Shown: positions 42,679 through 45,775, numbered from the stretch's first letter. The stretch is 64,000 nucleotides of DNA from Prorocentrum cordatum (GCA_963575745.1 CAUYUJ010014352.1:331218-395217); one strand, 5' to 3'. Numbers and translations: made by a program. Notes: generated by a model from the sequence alone, not told the origin.

Positions 42679-44493
42679 CTGATGATGATGACGTGGCTAC
42701 GAAAGACAGGAACGTAGCGATGCAAGGCCGTCACCCCTCCAAGCCTTCGATCCCGTCTTGACGAACGAACAACACACACCCATGCCCGCAAGAGGGTCGG
42801 CGGGAGGGGGTGGGTGCGGGTTGTCCGACCCCTGGGGAGGCTCCCGTTCGAGACCCCACGCACCAATACCCCCTCCCGCGCGACCCCTATGGGTGTGTGT
42901 GTGTGTCTGTGTGGGTGCGAGTGCGTGCGAGTGCGTGCGAGTGCGTGTGCGTGTGCGTGTGCGTGTGCGTGTGTGTGTGTGTGTGTGGTTTTGTGTTTGT
43001 GTGTTTGTGCTTGTGTTTGTGCTTGTTTTTGTGCTTGTGTTTACGTTTGTTGGTTTTCGTATTTGTGTTTGTGTTTGTGATTGTGATTGTGTTTGTGGTT
43101 GTATTTGTGTGTGTGTTCGTGTTCGTGTTCGTGTTCGTGTCCGTGTACGTGTACGTTTTCGTGTTTGTGTTTGTGCCTATGCCTGTGCTTGTGCTTGTGC
43201 TTGTGCTTGTCCTTGTGCGTGTGCTTGTGTGTGTGAGTTTGTGTTTGTGTTTGTGTTTGTGGTTGTGGTTGTGGTTGTGGTTGTGATTGTGGTTGTGTTG
43301 TGTTTGTGTTTGTGTTTGTGTCTGTGTTTGTTTGTGTGTGTTTGTGCGTCACCTCTCCTGATTTCGAGGCGAATCGGCGGTGGCGTCGCCAGCCTCCCGG
43401 GAGGCCCAAAGAAATAGACAACGAGGGAAGGGTAGCGGTATGTGTACCTTTTCCTCCTCTGACTCCCCTGGTTTTCGGGTCATAACTCGGCTCTCTGGCA
43501 GCCGTTCAGGACGATCTGTGCACCCCTGGAACGCTTCCAGCGAGGCGCAGCCGCTGGAGAGTATCCTGGAAAACCGCCGAGAACCGACGAAAACCTTCGA
43601 AAGCACAGAATCGGCAGCGAGCGACGGGGGGACGTGAGAAGGAGACGGCTTTCTCAGAAGGCCGCGGGACTTCTGAGAAGTCATCGCGCCTTCTGAAAAG
43701 TGTTGGCTTCGGGCAAGGCTCAGAAAACATGTCCCAGAAGGCCGGGGAACTTCCCCAGCTTTCTGAGAAGGCCTTCTCCTCCTCACTTCCCCCCATCGCT
43801 CTCCGCCGATAGAAGCCCAAACCTTCAAGACCCTGCCTAAAGATCCGATGTGGTGATTTCTCCCATTCCCCAGGACCGGCTTTTCTCATCCTGAGCCGTT
43901 TCTGAACGGCCCGGGGCCCAGTGAGGGCCCCGAGCGGCCGAAAACTACGAAAAAAACGTCCGTCTTGATGCTCTCAACTCGGCGGTGGACAACCCTCCCT
44001 TTAGTGAACCTCCCCTTAGTGAAAACGGCCTGGGACCGAAACCGACGGACCTGGACCCGCAAAAATGACGGCGCGACGCCCTCTCGCGAGCCGAAAGCGG
44101 CCGATTCCTTAATCGACGTGTCAGGGTAGGAGGTCTATCAACCTCCGACCCTAGCGGCCGAAAACTACGAAAAACGTCCGTCTTGATTTTCTCAACACGT
44201 TGGATCTGGGCTCGAACAGGAGGAGGAGGCGGAGGCGGAGGCGGAGGCGGAGGCGGAGGCGGAGGCAAGACTTCCTCCGACCGCCCCCGCGCGCCAGGCC
44301 TCTTGCACACCGCGGCCCCGCCCGCCGCCCCGGCGCCGAAGGGCTGCTGGCACACGGGGCAGGCCAGCGCCACCCTGCGGCGCTCCTCGGCCGCGGCCTC
44401 GGCCGCGGCCTCGGCGCCCGCGGGCGCGGGCGCCTCCGGCGGCGCCGGCGCCGCCTCGAGGCGTCGAGGGGCGGAAGACGGACTCCCAGACAT
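12367..44493 (-). CDS. Plastid-type SAM-dependent methyltransferase gene, nine exons
   Basis: Exons in coding order are 44300-44493, 38516-38636, 32222-32311, 28532-28621, 25117-25179, 22729-22826, 21809-21878, 15054-15236 and 12367-12594. They join in frame to about 378 residues ending at TGA (12367-12369). Residues 45-67 hold a zinc-ribbon CPVC...CKRC. After a linker come the family signature YERGWRQ, motif [10 protein letters not shown], the acidic-loop strand [32 protein letters not shown] with [18 protein letters not shown], and the C-terminal FIMVRVRKP. This order is that of the plant At1g78140/At2g41040 family (UbiE-like, plastid), which transfers methyl groups from SAM to an unknown acceptor. 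The stretch between STFTP and YRFW is shorter than in plants. No transit peptide was found, so an upstream exon may be missing. Intron 5 contains the N gap. Confidence 0.85.
12600..12870 (+). repeat. Two-copy tandem repeat of about 75-85 bp
   Basis: GACCGCAAGT-AAG-AGCGCA, GCCCCGACTGGCCGA and GGGCCGCTGTTCCCCCC recur at about 12707-12768 and 12783-12868. It lies in intron 8 of the methyltransferase gene. Confidence 0.75.
12855..14135 (+). pseudogene. LINE fragment: RNase H and Cys/His tail
   Basis: One frame ends at TGA 14133-14135; an in-frame ATG at 12768 is not trusted because it lies in the tandem repeat. Going downstream there is [16 protein letters not shown], then an RNase H-like domain with LDGSGG (first Asp), SPRSELYAF (Glu), [11 protein letters not shown] (second Asp) and [10 protein letters not shown]. 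The tail has [11 protein letters not shown] and a LYCLHCGAH cysteine pair. I associate this arrangement with dinoflagellate LINE-type retroelements. No reverse transcriptase or endonuclease precedes it, so the copy is 5'-truncated. It lies antisense inside intron 8. Confidence 0.8.
14182..14343 (+). repeat. 81-bp tandem duplication after the LINE frame
   Basis: Two copies starting GTTAGTGACCCTCGCACC at 14182 and 14263, nearly identical over 81 bp. It is probably part of the LINE 3' tail. It is followed by CAGTCAGTCAGT and TCC triplets. Confidence 0.9.
14500..14700 (+). repeat. Minisatellite with ACACAACCGCCGAGCA units
   Basis: The block ACACAACCGCCGAGCA-CCCGGA recurs at three places, mixed with AAAACGACACA and CCGCCTCCCGA units. 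A longer duplicate includes AAGGCGCCCGTGGAAGAAGAA twice. Confidence 0.75.
14703..14877 (+). mobile_element. MITE-4 copy 1
   Basis: 175 bp. The left end ACAGTCAACCCGCAGAG and the right end CTCTGCGGGTCGACTGT are inverted repeats of about 24 bp counting the adjoining AAGGAT. The body has GGATGCAAGG, CGAGCGGGGCGCGGCC and GGCAAGGATGCAAG-like blocks. Other copies are at 25790, 27260 and 52848 (interrupted). Confidence 0.82.
14883..14997 (+). mobile_element. MITE-5 foldback element, copy 1
   Basis: GCGCTCCGCGCGGATTTCTT at the left is matched by GAGAAATCCGCGCGGAGCGC at the right, so the whole unit folds on itself around a GGCGCC-rich middle. It abuts MITE-4, as does copy 2 at 25965. Confidence 0.8.
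15054..15236 (-). CDS. Methyltransferase exon 8
   Basis: 61 residues, from [10 protein letters not shown] through [20 protein letters not shown] to [12 protein letters not shown]; this holds the SAM-family motifs that follow the acidic loop. The acceptor is CCTCCAG with GTCGAC; the donor is GCG with GAGCTC (a GA 5' site). The upstream intron of 6572 bp begins with GTCCCC, and CAGGTC is present at both of its ends. Confidence 0.88.
15300..15440. repeat. Short palindromic motif cluster
   Basis: GTTCAACCTTGAACG occurs twice with GATCGTTCAA relatives between; each is an inverted pair. It lies in intron 7 and its role is unknown. Confidence 0.5.
15490..15660 (+). repeat. Dispersed repeat DR-5, copy 1
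   Basis: CTCTTGGGGGCGCA, then CCGCC-period sequence with GCCGAGCTTCCGCCGGCG, then GCGGAAGAG and TCGACCCTCGAAGG. The same order is found at 19670-19800 and 45165-45360. Confidence 0.7.
15664..15892 (+). repeat. Dispersed repeat DR-3, copy 2
   Basis: Partner of 1425-1636 in the same orientation. It ends in GTTGGGGTGACGCCGATG. Confidence 0.8.
15893..16985. other. Unassigned, ordinary composition
   Basis: Contains a short direct repeat GCAACTCGTGGG (near 16097 and 16112) and a 225-codon frame without family resemblance or codon bias. It lies inside intron 7 on the opposite strand. No gene is called. Confidence 0.35.
16990..17290 (+). repeat. CCAAGATGG-type minisatellite
   Basis: Degenerate units of 12-15 bp such as CCCCAAGAGGGCCC and CTCCAAGATGGCCCC, like 62120-62780. 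Confidence 0.7.
17291..17696. other. Unassigned
   Basis: No repeat or gene seen. Confidence 0.35.
17697..17862 (+). repeat. (ATC)n microsatellite
   Basis: About 30 uninterrupted ATC triplets flanked by GTCGTC and CCATCACC variants. Confidence 0.95.
18233..18393 (+). repeat. DR-1 copy 2
   Basis: Full-length copy with GGGCCCTGGGACACACAAAT at the left and CCCCCTCCTGA at the right. The weak flank similarity CAAGTT/CAAGCG could be a decayed target duplication. Confidence 0.85.
18493..18730 (+). mobile_element. MITE-1 copy, 238 bp
   Basis: Ends are TCAAGCCGGGCCTGTCCC and GGCAGGCCCGATTTAA. The flanks are GGGTCTAC (18485-18492) and GGGTATAC (18731-18738), an 8-bp target duplication with one change. 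The A-rich interior contains AGTCAAACAAATAGTC repeats. Confidence 0.88.
18731..19084. other. Unassigned
   Basis: Ordinary to AT-rich sequence; ACGCGCGCGC runs near 18860 and 18938. Nothing else recognised. Confidence 0.35.
19085..19140. repeat. (AT)n tract
   Basis: ATATATAATATATA repeats, unusual in this GC-rich region. Confidence 0.9.
19195..19430 (+). repeat. Degenerate (ATC)n-type tract
   Basis: ATCATC and CACCATC units with many changes; an older microsatellite than 17697-17862. Confidence 0.7.
19670..19800 (+). repeat. DR-5 copy 2
   Basis: CTCTTTGGGGCGCATCTTTTGC, CCGCCTTCTGC, GAGGTGCCAAGTTCTTCGACC and AGGCGAGGCCCTTCT correspond to DR-5 at 15490 and 45165. Confidence 0.65.
19801..20763. 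other. Unassigned, GC-rich
   Basis: Several frames of 90-290 codons overlap on both strands, and none shows a family signature. A G run lies at 19980-19993. It could hide an exon on either strand, but this cannot be shown here. Confidence 0.3.
20772..20931 (+). mobile_element. MITE-1 copy, 160 bp
   Basis: Ends TTCAGTCGGGCCTGTCCCC and GGACAGGCCCGACTTCA. Flanks TCCTAGAC (20764-20771) and TCCCAGAC (20932-20939) form an 8-bp duplication with one change. The internal AATACCCCCAAAAATACTCC repeat is typical of the short copies. Confidence 0.9.
21005..21199 (+). mobile_element. MITE-2 copy 1, 195 bp
   Basis: Left end TCGGGCCGGGCGAAAGGGGG; right end CCCCTTTCGTCTGGCCCGA. The target duplication GAGGC is perfect (21000-21004 and 21200-21204). 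The body has AATCAGCTCACGTAGCTG, GGCGCCGGAG and CGAGGAATGGGCCCCTCGG, two internal stem-forming blocks. Confidence 0.92.
21391..21471. repeat. Small inverted repeat
   Basis: ACTGGATATGGATA at the left and TATCCATATCCAGT at the right, with a second TTGTATCCATATCC copy between. Confidence 0.65.
21809..21878 (-). CDS. Methyltransferase exon 7
   Basis: 70 bp encoding [23 protein letters not shown]. The Asp after VAL is the expected acidic residue that holds the SAM ribose. The acceptor follows CTTCGAG; the donor is CGCCAG with GTCCCC. The preceding intron (850 bp) starts GCGCTC, and the 10-mer TCGAGGCGCT spans both of its splice sites. Confidence 0.9.
21905..22133 (+). mobile_element. MITE-3 copy 1, inside intron 6
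   Basis: Begins TTGAGCATGGACCGACCGTC and ends near CGCCACTCCTTGA, with internal CAGAAATGTTATGAAATCAT and TTCTTAGAACATGT matching the four other copies. It is the most divergent copy. Its flanks GGATA and GAAAA share 3 of 5 positions. Confidence 0.7.
22140..22728 (+). repeat. Purine-rich low-complexity tract
   Basis: GGA and GAGG triplets, with an opposite TCC block at 22530-22580. It fills most of intron 6 of the methyltransferase gene. Confidence 0.8.
22729..22826 (-). CDS. Methyltransferase exon 6 (motif I)
   Basis: 98 bp encoding [19 protein letters not shown] followed by [13 protein letters not shown], the glycine-rich SAM-binding loop. The acceptor is GGCCAG before GAGGAG. The donor is a GC site inside TCGAGGCGCT. 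Confidence 0.92.
22878..23020 (+). mobile_element. MITE-1 copy, right end damaged
   Basis: TTAGGTCGGACATATCCTCC and a GCAGATTTTGGCAGAACAAA block match the family's left half. The right end is not recognisable; sequence near 23000 (GGCTCTGCCTAGAAGG) may be a decayed version. No target duplication was found. Confidence 0.55.
23040..23340. repeat. TTAGCTTAGC block and ATC-rich tract
   Basis: GTTCCCCCAG occurs twice near 23080-23110, followed by CTTAGCTTAGC repeats at 23118-23155 and CATCATCAT repeats at 23255-23340. Confidence 0.6.
23355..23900 (+). repeat. SAT-106 tandem array cut by the assembly gap
   Basis: Units of 106-109 bp; the landmark GACCACTTTATTTCGG falls near 23407, 23513, 23619, 23728 and 23837. 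The array runs into the gap, so its true length is unknown. Confidence 0.93.
23901..24000. other. Assembly gap of 100 N
   Basis: Exactly 100 N between two different tandem arrays. A round number suggests a placeholder of unknown size. It lies in intron 5, so the gene structure is not affected as far as can be seen. Confidence 0.99.
24075..24775 (+). repeat. 16-bp minisatellite, about 44 units
   Basis: The unit GGTGTGGTCGTGCTGG varies mainly at positions 3-5. It is open in several frames; reading it as protein (WSCWGVVVL) is an artefact. Confidence 0.97.
24780..25030 (+). repeat. Dispersed repeat DR-2, copy 2
   Basis: Partner of 526-690. It has duplicated TTCGCTCGAGACATCCTC and AATTCGCCGGCAATTCGCCG blocks that the first copy has once. 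Confidence 0.8.
25117..25179 (-). CDS. Methyltransferase exon 5
   Basis: 63 bp encoding [28 protein letters not shown] and GFPG are the diagnostic signature of the plant-type family. The acceptor is CCGCCGAG before GTGACC, the donor GTC before GAGGAG (a GA site). GAGGAG recurs at the start of exon 6 and GGTGA at the end of exon 4. Confidence 0.9.
25440..25630 (+). repeat. Dispersed repeat DR-7, copy 1
   Basis: CTCGGCGGTGGACAA, TAGTGAAAACGGCC, GACCGAAACCGACGGACCTG and TCGACGTGTCAGG-TAGGAGG match 43975-44160 in the same orientation. Confidence 0.8.
25790..25963 (+). mobile_element. MITE-4 copy 2, 174 bp
   Basis: Ends ACAGTCAACCTG and GCGGGTCGACTGT, with AAGGATG next to each. Full length, followed at once by MITE-5 copy 2. 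Confidence 0.82.
25965..26087 (+). mobile_element. MITE-5 foldback element, copy 2
   Basis: TTTTGGCGCTCCGCGCGGAT at the left and ATCTGCGCGGAGCGCACAAA at the right form a stem of about 30 bp around GGCGCCAGGGGCGGCGCC. Confidence 0.82.
26272..26660. mobile_element. MITE-9 foldback element, copy 1
   Basis: Arms of more than 100 bp: GGAGAAGGCCTT, CTCTGAGAAGTGTTCTGC and CGAAATCAGACGCAGGTT on the left have reverse complements in the same order on the right (26511-26645). The loop of about 115 bp (26395-26510) includes a minus-strand frame with [17 protein letters not shown], which looks protein-like but is unassigned. Confidence 0.78.
26661..27053. repeat. Unassigned, with a half MITE-9 and its flank
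   Basis: 26700-26800 (GGAACGCCCTCGGCGAGGCGC and following) resembles 43520-43600 and 38900-38960. A lone MITE-9 end lies near 26870-26925. No gene seen. Confidence 0.5.
27054..27213 (+). mobile_element. MITE-1 copy, 160 bp
   Basis: Ends TCAGGTCGGGCACGTCC and GGACATGCCCGACTTAA. Flanks CAGCAAGG and CCATAGGG match poorly, so any target duplication has decayed. Confidence 0.85.
27260..27581 (+). mobile_element. MITE-4 copy 3, interrupted by MITE-7
   Basis: The left end and GGATGCGCGGTA are followed by MITE-7 (27295-27427), after which AAGGATGCAAGGGCCCTGG resumes. The uninterrupted copy at 14703 reads straight through at this point. Confidence 0.78.
27295..27427 (+). mobile_element. MITE-7 copy 1, nested in MITE-4
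   Basis: CCATCGCTCCGACG at the left and CGTCCGAACGATG at the right are inverted repeats. The interior has TTCCGTGCGTG and GATGCTCCTCGA shared with 30399 and 48816. Confidence 0.8.
27582..28261. other. Unassigned, GC-rich
   Basis: A perfect palindrome of GCGCTTCGCGC type lies at about 27670-27700. Long overlapping frames on both strands, no family resemblance. It lies in intron 4. Confidence 0.3.
28262..28460 (+). repeat. (TCC)n microsatellite
   Basis: TCC blocks around a CCCGCCCCCTCGCCC insert. Confidence 0.93.
28532..28621 (-). CDS. Methyltransferase exon 4
   Basis: 90 bp encoding [20 protein letters not shown] and [10 protein letters not shown], the segment that precedes YERGWRQ in this family. 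The acceptor is GCCCCAG before GCGCTC; the donor is CCAGTG before GTGAGC, the only donor of the textbook GTGAG form. Confidence 0.85.
28698..29150 (+). repeat. (TCC)n microsatellite
   Basis: Over 400 bp of TCC with CTT, ATC and CGCC variants. Frames above 250 codons here are spurious. Confidence 0.95.
29386..29838 (+). repeat. (TCC)n with an (ATC)n core
   Basis: TCC to 29535, ATC to about 29570, then TCC with CTTCTCC variants to 29838. It ends at the DR-1 copy. Confidence 0.95.
29845..30003 (+). repeat. DR-1 copy 3
   Basis: GGGGCCCTGAGGCACACAAA at the left and TTTCCCCCTCCTGA at the right; it starts at the end of a TCC tract. Confidence 0.85.
30110..30285 (+). mobile_element. MITE-6 copy 2
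   Basis: GGGGTGTCCGAGAGGGGGGG and CCCCCTCTTTGCCGCCCCC are the ends. The near-perfect inner palindrome ATATCATGGCCCCCGCCATG-ATAT is a strong candidate hairpin. Confidence 0.8.
30399..30524 (+). mobile_element. MITE-7 copy 2 with perfect 8-bp duplication
   Basis: CCATCGCTCGGACGT and ACGTCCGAGCGATG are perfect inverted ends. ACCACGGG precedes (30391-30398) and follows (30525-30532) the element. Confidence 0.9.
30533..31090. other. Unassigned
   Basis: Ordinary sequence, no array or family signature. It lies in intron 3. Confidence 0.35.
31095..31230 (+). mobile_element. MITE-8 partial copy
   Basis: Has the internal GATGCATC-CCGATGCGTCGG minisatellite, CTCCAGATCGAGCCGCATCG and the right end CCGACTCCATCTGCTCCGAC. 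The left end is not clear. Confidence 0.6.
31440..31690 (+). repeat. Dispersed repeat DR-6, copy 1
   Basis: TTTCGAGGCGAATC, GCGGTGGCG and CCTTTCCTCCTCTGAC match 43358-43450. TAGGAAGGCG, CCGCCCCCTGAGGAGG and GTGAAGCCACTCGATC match 63890-64000. Confidence 0.7.
31691..32140. other. Unassigned
   Basis: Single-copy within the window, with short CTCTCGGG repeats around 32000-32100. No coding evidence. Confidence 0.35.
32148..32210 (-). mobile_element. Internally deleted MITE-1 relic
   Basis: On the minus strand it reads GTCGGGTATGG, then GACTATTTTTGAATATTCC and CTGTAGAGGGACGGGTTCG: both ends of MITE-1 with almost no interior. It starts 11 bp inside intron 3. Confidence 0.65.
32222..32311 (-). CDS. 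Methyltransferase exon 3
   Basis: 90 bp encoding [19 protein letters not shown] and [11 protein letters not shown], a linker that I do not know from plant homologues. It is supported by exact phase on both sides and by splice repeats (GAGGGCGGG with exon 2, AGGCGC with exon 4). The acceptor lies in a GAG-repeat, not in a pyrimidine tract. Confidence 0.78.
32466..33360 (-). repeat. DR-4 right arm, split by a TGG tract
   Basis: Reverse complement of 3080-3640. CTAGGTGCGCTCGCGTCAT and CCTACCCCTCCCTCCC at the left end, and CATATTGAGTAATTG at the right end, match the left arm ends. A TGG microsatellite of about 380 bp separates the two halves. Confidence 0.8.
32636..33015 (+). repeat. (TGG)n microsatellite
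   Basis: TGG triplets with TGT, TGC and GGC variants. It lies inside the DR-4 right arm. Confidence 0.96.
33356..33690 (+). repeat. (GGA)n microsatellite
   Basis: GGA triplets attached to the end of the DR-4 arm, mirroring the TCC tract at 3011-3088. Confidence 0.95.
33869..34063 (+). mobile_element. MITE-2 copy 2, 195 bp
   Basis: Ends TCGGGCCGGGCGAAAAG and GTCGTCCAGCCCGA; flanks GCGGC and GAGGC differ at one of five positions. Confidence 0.88.
34184..34344 (+). mobile_element. MITE-1 copy, 161 bp
   Basis: Ends TCAGGTCGGGCCTGTCCC and GGACAGGCCAGACTTAA; flanks CTATAAAT and TTCTAAGT share five of eight positions. Confidence 0.85.
34345..34949. other. Unassigned
   Basis: Ordinary sequence; CGATCGCGCCGCATCGCCGA at 34380 is a MITE-8 fragment. 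Confidence 0.35.
34950..35063 (+). mobile_element. MITE-8 short copy, 114 bp
   Basis: GAGCAGATGGGGTCGG at the left and CCGACCCTATCTACTC at the right are inverted repeats, around CGATGCAACGGCGATGCG. Confidence 0.75.
35345..35360. other. 16-bp target duplication, left
   Basis: GGTGTGGGTGCTCCCC, identical to 37045-37060; the two copies bracket the retrocopy. Confidence 0.9.
35361..35898 (-). other. 3' part of the retrocopy
   Basis: Lower GC than its surroundings and no convincing frame; it probably derives from the 3' untranslated region of the source mRNA. Confidence 0.45.
35899..36977 (-). pseudogene. Unrecognised retrocopied coding sequence, probably frameshifted
   Basis: From ATG 36977 a 253-codon frame runs to 36216 with natural-looking codon use. 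It has a basic start ([16 protein letters not shown]), a helix with [11 protein letters not shown], a second helix with [19 protein letters not shown], and a [18 protein letters not shown] segment. Near 36270 the protein-like signal moves to another minus frame (36369 to 35899) with [20 protein letters not shown] and [15 protein letters not shown], which suggests a frameshift. I do not recognise the family. The leader 40 bp upstream shows that the source gene was expressed. Confidence 0.55.
36073..36190 (-). repeat. Two-copy 60-bp repeat inside the retrocopy
   Basis: GCCGCCGCGGCCCCAGCAGC and CCCCGCAGGGGCCC occur twice, 60 bp apart, so in the minus frame an AAAAVRD segment is repeated. Confidence 0.85.
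37020..37038 (-). other. Spliced-leader relic (DinoSL)
   Basis: On the minus strand CCGTAGCCATTTTGGCTCA equals the first 19 bases after the variable 5' base of the dinoflagellate spliced leader; the final AG is replaced by TG. Confidence 0.92.
37045..37060. other. 16-bp target duplication, right
   Basis: GGTGTGGGTGCTCCCC, identical to 35345-35360, followed by the TCC tract. Confidence 0.9.
37062..37176 (+). repeat. (TCC)n microsatellite
   Basis: More than 35 almost pure TCC triplets, next to the retrocopy insertion site. Confidence 0.97.
37395..38515 (+). repeat. TCC-rich tracts (37395-37935 and 38160-38515)
   Basis: Two TCC-rich stretches separated by ordinary sequence. GTTTCGTTTGCCTCGGCCTA and CATGGCGATGG recur at 37206/37942 and 37300/38030, so the segment has been duplicated. 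The second tract ends at exon 2. Confidence 0.9.
38516..38636 (-). CDS. Methyltransferase exon 2
   Basis: 121 bp; it completes the zinc-ribbon with the second CKRC cysteine pair, then [19 protein letters not shown] and an acidic linker ending PAED. The acceptor is CACCGCAG before GTGCGA; the donor lies in GAGGGCGGG, a 9-mer repeated at the exon 3 acceptor. Confidence 0.87.
38640..39275. other. Unassigned
   Basis: Contains TTCTGAGAAGG and GCTTCTCCGAAG motifs related to MITE-9, and at 38890-38990 a reversed relative of 26700-26780. It is in intron 1; no gene. Confidence 0.4.
39280..40040 (+). repeat. Degenerate minisatellite, GATTCCTCAGAGATTCC type
   Basis: Dozens of loosely spaced GATTCCTC and CTCAGAGATTC units with period near 12 or a multiple. 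Confidence 0.75.
40080..40710 (+). repeat. Degenerate tandem repeat, about 65-100-bp units
   Basis: GCGCTGA-CCCAGCCTCCCGCA-like cores occur near 40085, 40149, 40216, 40283, 40386, 40448, 40524, 40590 and 40665, usually preceded by TCAATAGGA-A. Confidence 0.75.
40711..41795. other. Unassigned, lower GC
   Basis: A minus-strand frame of 191 codons (41170-40595) partly overlaps the tandem repeat, and plus-strand frames of 120 and 82 codons exist. None resembles a known family, so no gene is called. Confidence 0.35.
41800..41985 (+). mobile_element. MITE-8 copy with expanded GATGCATCGG core
   Basis: The internal CGATGCATCGG and GACGCATCGGCGACG repeats are longer than in other copies. The right end CCGACCCCATCTACTCCGAC is clear. 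Confidence 0.7.
42190..42700 (+). repeat. (GAT)n-type microsatellite, degenerate
   Basis: GATGAT and GGTGAT units, pure only at 42630-42690. Confidence 0.92.
42893..43345 (+). repeat. (GT)n-type tract
   Basis: GTGTGT, GTGCGA and TTTGTG units over 450 bp. Confidence 0.92.
43358..43450 (+). repeat. DR-6 copy 2 (left part)
   Basis: GATTTCGAGGCGAATCGGCGG and CCTTTTCCTCCTCTGACT match 31440-31560. Confidence 0.65.
43612..43810. mobile_element. MITE-9 copy 2
   Basis: ATCGGCAGCGAGCGACGGGG and CTTTCTCAGAAGGC at the left mirror GCTTTCTGAGAAGGCCTTCT and CCCCATCGCTCTCCGCCGAT at the right, arms of about 50 bp. Shorter than copy 1; the loop lacks the 26395-26510 segment. Confidence 0.78.
43933..44195 (+). 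repeat. DR-7 copy 2 between two 43-bp direct copies
   Basis: AGCGGCCGAAAACTACGAAA followed by ACGTCCGTCTTGAT and CTCAAC occurs at 43933-43977 and 44153-44195; DR-7 (43975-44160) lies between. The second copy ends shortly before exon 1 of the methyltransferase gene. Confidence 0.82.
44218..44272 (+). repeat. (GGAGGC)n hexanucleotide repeat
   Basis: Six to seven GGCGGA hexamers just inside intron 1, 28 bp from the exon 1 donor. Confidence 0.9.
44300..44493 (-). CDS. Methyltransferase exon 1
   Basis: 194 bp from ATG 44493. An Ala/Pro/Glu-rich stretch leads to [12 protein letters not shown], the first cysteine pair of the zinc-ribbon. The donor is AAGAG before GCCTGG (a GC site). The N-terminus has low complexity and is not an obvious dinoflagellate plastid leader, so a further 5' exon is likely. 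Confidence 0.8.
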
Positions 44494-44514
44494 GCTCGCG
44501 GCGTTAAAAAAAAA
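44494..44514 (-). other. Splice acceptor just upstream of exon 1 ATG
   Basis: On the minus strand nine T (44506-44514) are followed by AACGCCGCGAG and then C-ATG. This is the best pyrimidine tract plus AG in the gene and could receive either an upstream exon or the trans-spliced leader. Confidence 0.55.
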
Positions 44515-44641
44515 TCGGGACGGGAGTCCCCGGGAGGTCTTTGGGCAATTTCGGCCTGGGGGGGACTCGCCGAGCCTCGGGACCGTCAGAAATCGGTCCG
44601 GGATGAGAAGCAGGTCCCGGGGAAAGGGTCGGGGCTTCCAG

Positions 44642-44874
44642 TTGAGCAGGGACCGACCGTCCCGGCATTCCTATAGTCCTACCACGAAATATTCTTAGAA
44701 CCCACACATGTTCTAAGAACAAAAACAATGTTCTTAGACCATAGAACCGATGTGTTTAAACAAGACAGACTCCGTCAGAAATGTTCTAAGAACATTTCGT
44801 GGAAACCACCAAAGGTTATTCGAACATTGTTTGGTAGGGCTATAGGCGAGCCAGGACGCTTCGCCACTGCTTGA
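44642..44874 (+). mobile_element. MITE-3 copy 2, 233 bp
   Basis: Left end TTGAGCAGGGACCGACCGTC, right end GACGCTTCGCCACTGCTTGA; with the inner CCTATAGTCCTACC / GGTAGGGCTATAGG blocks the inverted repeats reach about 42 bp. TCCAG flanks both sides (44637-44641 and 44875-44879). Confidence 0.88.
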
Positions 44875-44929
44875 TCCAGGGGCCCCGTATTGAAAAAAAC
44901 AGGACGTCGCACGTCTGTGCTCTGAAGTG

Positions 44930-45093
44930 GCCCAGGGGCGCACAGAGAAGTGCACACAAATCCCAGGACTCCCCACTAGTTTCTCCACATGTATTGTTTC
45001 TGTTTCCCTTCGCCCCCACACTCCCCAGATGTTCCCGGATCTTCCTGGGAGTCGACGATTACTTGTGTCTGTGTGTGTTTCTTCCCCTCCTGA
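44930..45093 (+). repeat. DR-1 copy 4, divergent
   Basis: Keeps CCCCCACACTCCCC, TGGGAGTCGACGATTA, TTGTGTCTGTGTG and CCCCTCCTGA; the left part is degraded. Confidence 0.75.
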
Positions 45094-45099
45094 TACTCG

Positions 45100-45560
45100 T
45101 GGGTAAAGCAAAAATAAGGAGCAGGAAGGCGAATATCAACTAGATTGGGCTCGAGGCGTGTTTTCGTCTCTTGGGGGCGCAACTGTTGCTTCCGCCGCCT
45201 TTCGCCGAGCTTCTGCTGGCGTCCGCCGGCTTCCGCCAGCGGAGGCGGCCTCGTTGTACTTCCGCCGACCTTCCACCGCCCTTCCGCCGCCTTCCGCCGC
45301 GGAAGAGATGCCAACTCCTTCGATCCTCCAAGGCAAGGCCCTTTTTGGAACGCCCCACGTAAAAATACGGAGCAGGAAGGCGAATGTAAAGTAGATTGCG
45401 CCGTGGCCCTCCCAGAGGGCGGAACAGAACTCGGCTGAAGCAGATCGACTCTAGGAGCAGGAAGGCGAATCGCATAGATTGGGCCCAGGCCATCCCAGAA
45501 ATAACAAGACACAGCAAGCGCACATCGATTCTTGAAGTGGGACGGCGCTTGAAGCAGGCG
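45100..45560 (+). repeat. GGAGCAGGAAGGCGAAT repeats around DR-5 copy 3
   Basis: GGAGCAGGAAGGCGAAT occurs at about 45118, 45370 and 45455, each followed by an AGATTG block. DR-5 (45165-45360) lies between the first two. Confidence 0.75.
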
Positions 45561-45775
45561 GGGACCTGGGACGCCCCAAATACCTGCGCTCGACGACCGG
45601 CGCGCGCGTCGGAGGCGAGGGGCTCAGACCCCCCACCGAGTCGCGAGACACCGCGGCGGGCATGTTTTTGCCCGCCACCTCCAGCCCCTGGCAAGAGGAA
45701 GCCAGGGCGAGGATACATTCGGGCGAGGATTCGTCGAGAATCTCTGAGATCTGGCCGCTCTGGAAATCGTGCATC

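Noticed and set aside
42800-42870. tRNA-like segment with GTTCGAGACC
   Set aside because: A T-loop-like word is present but no consistent acceptor, D or anticodon stems could be drawn.
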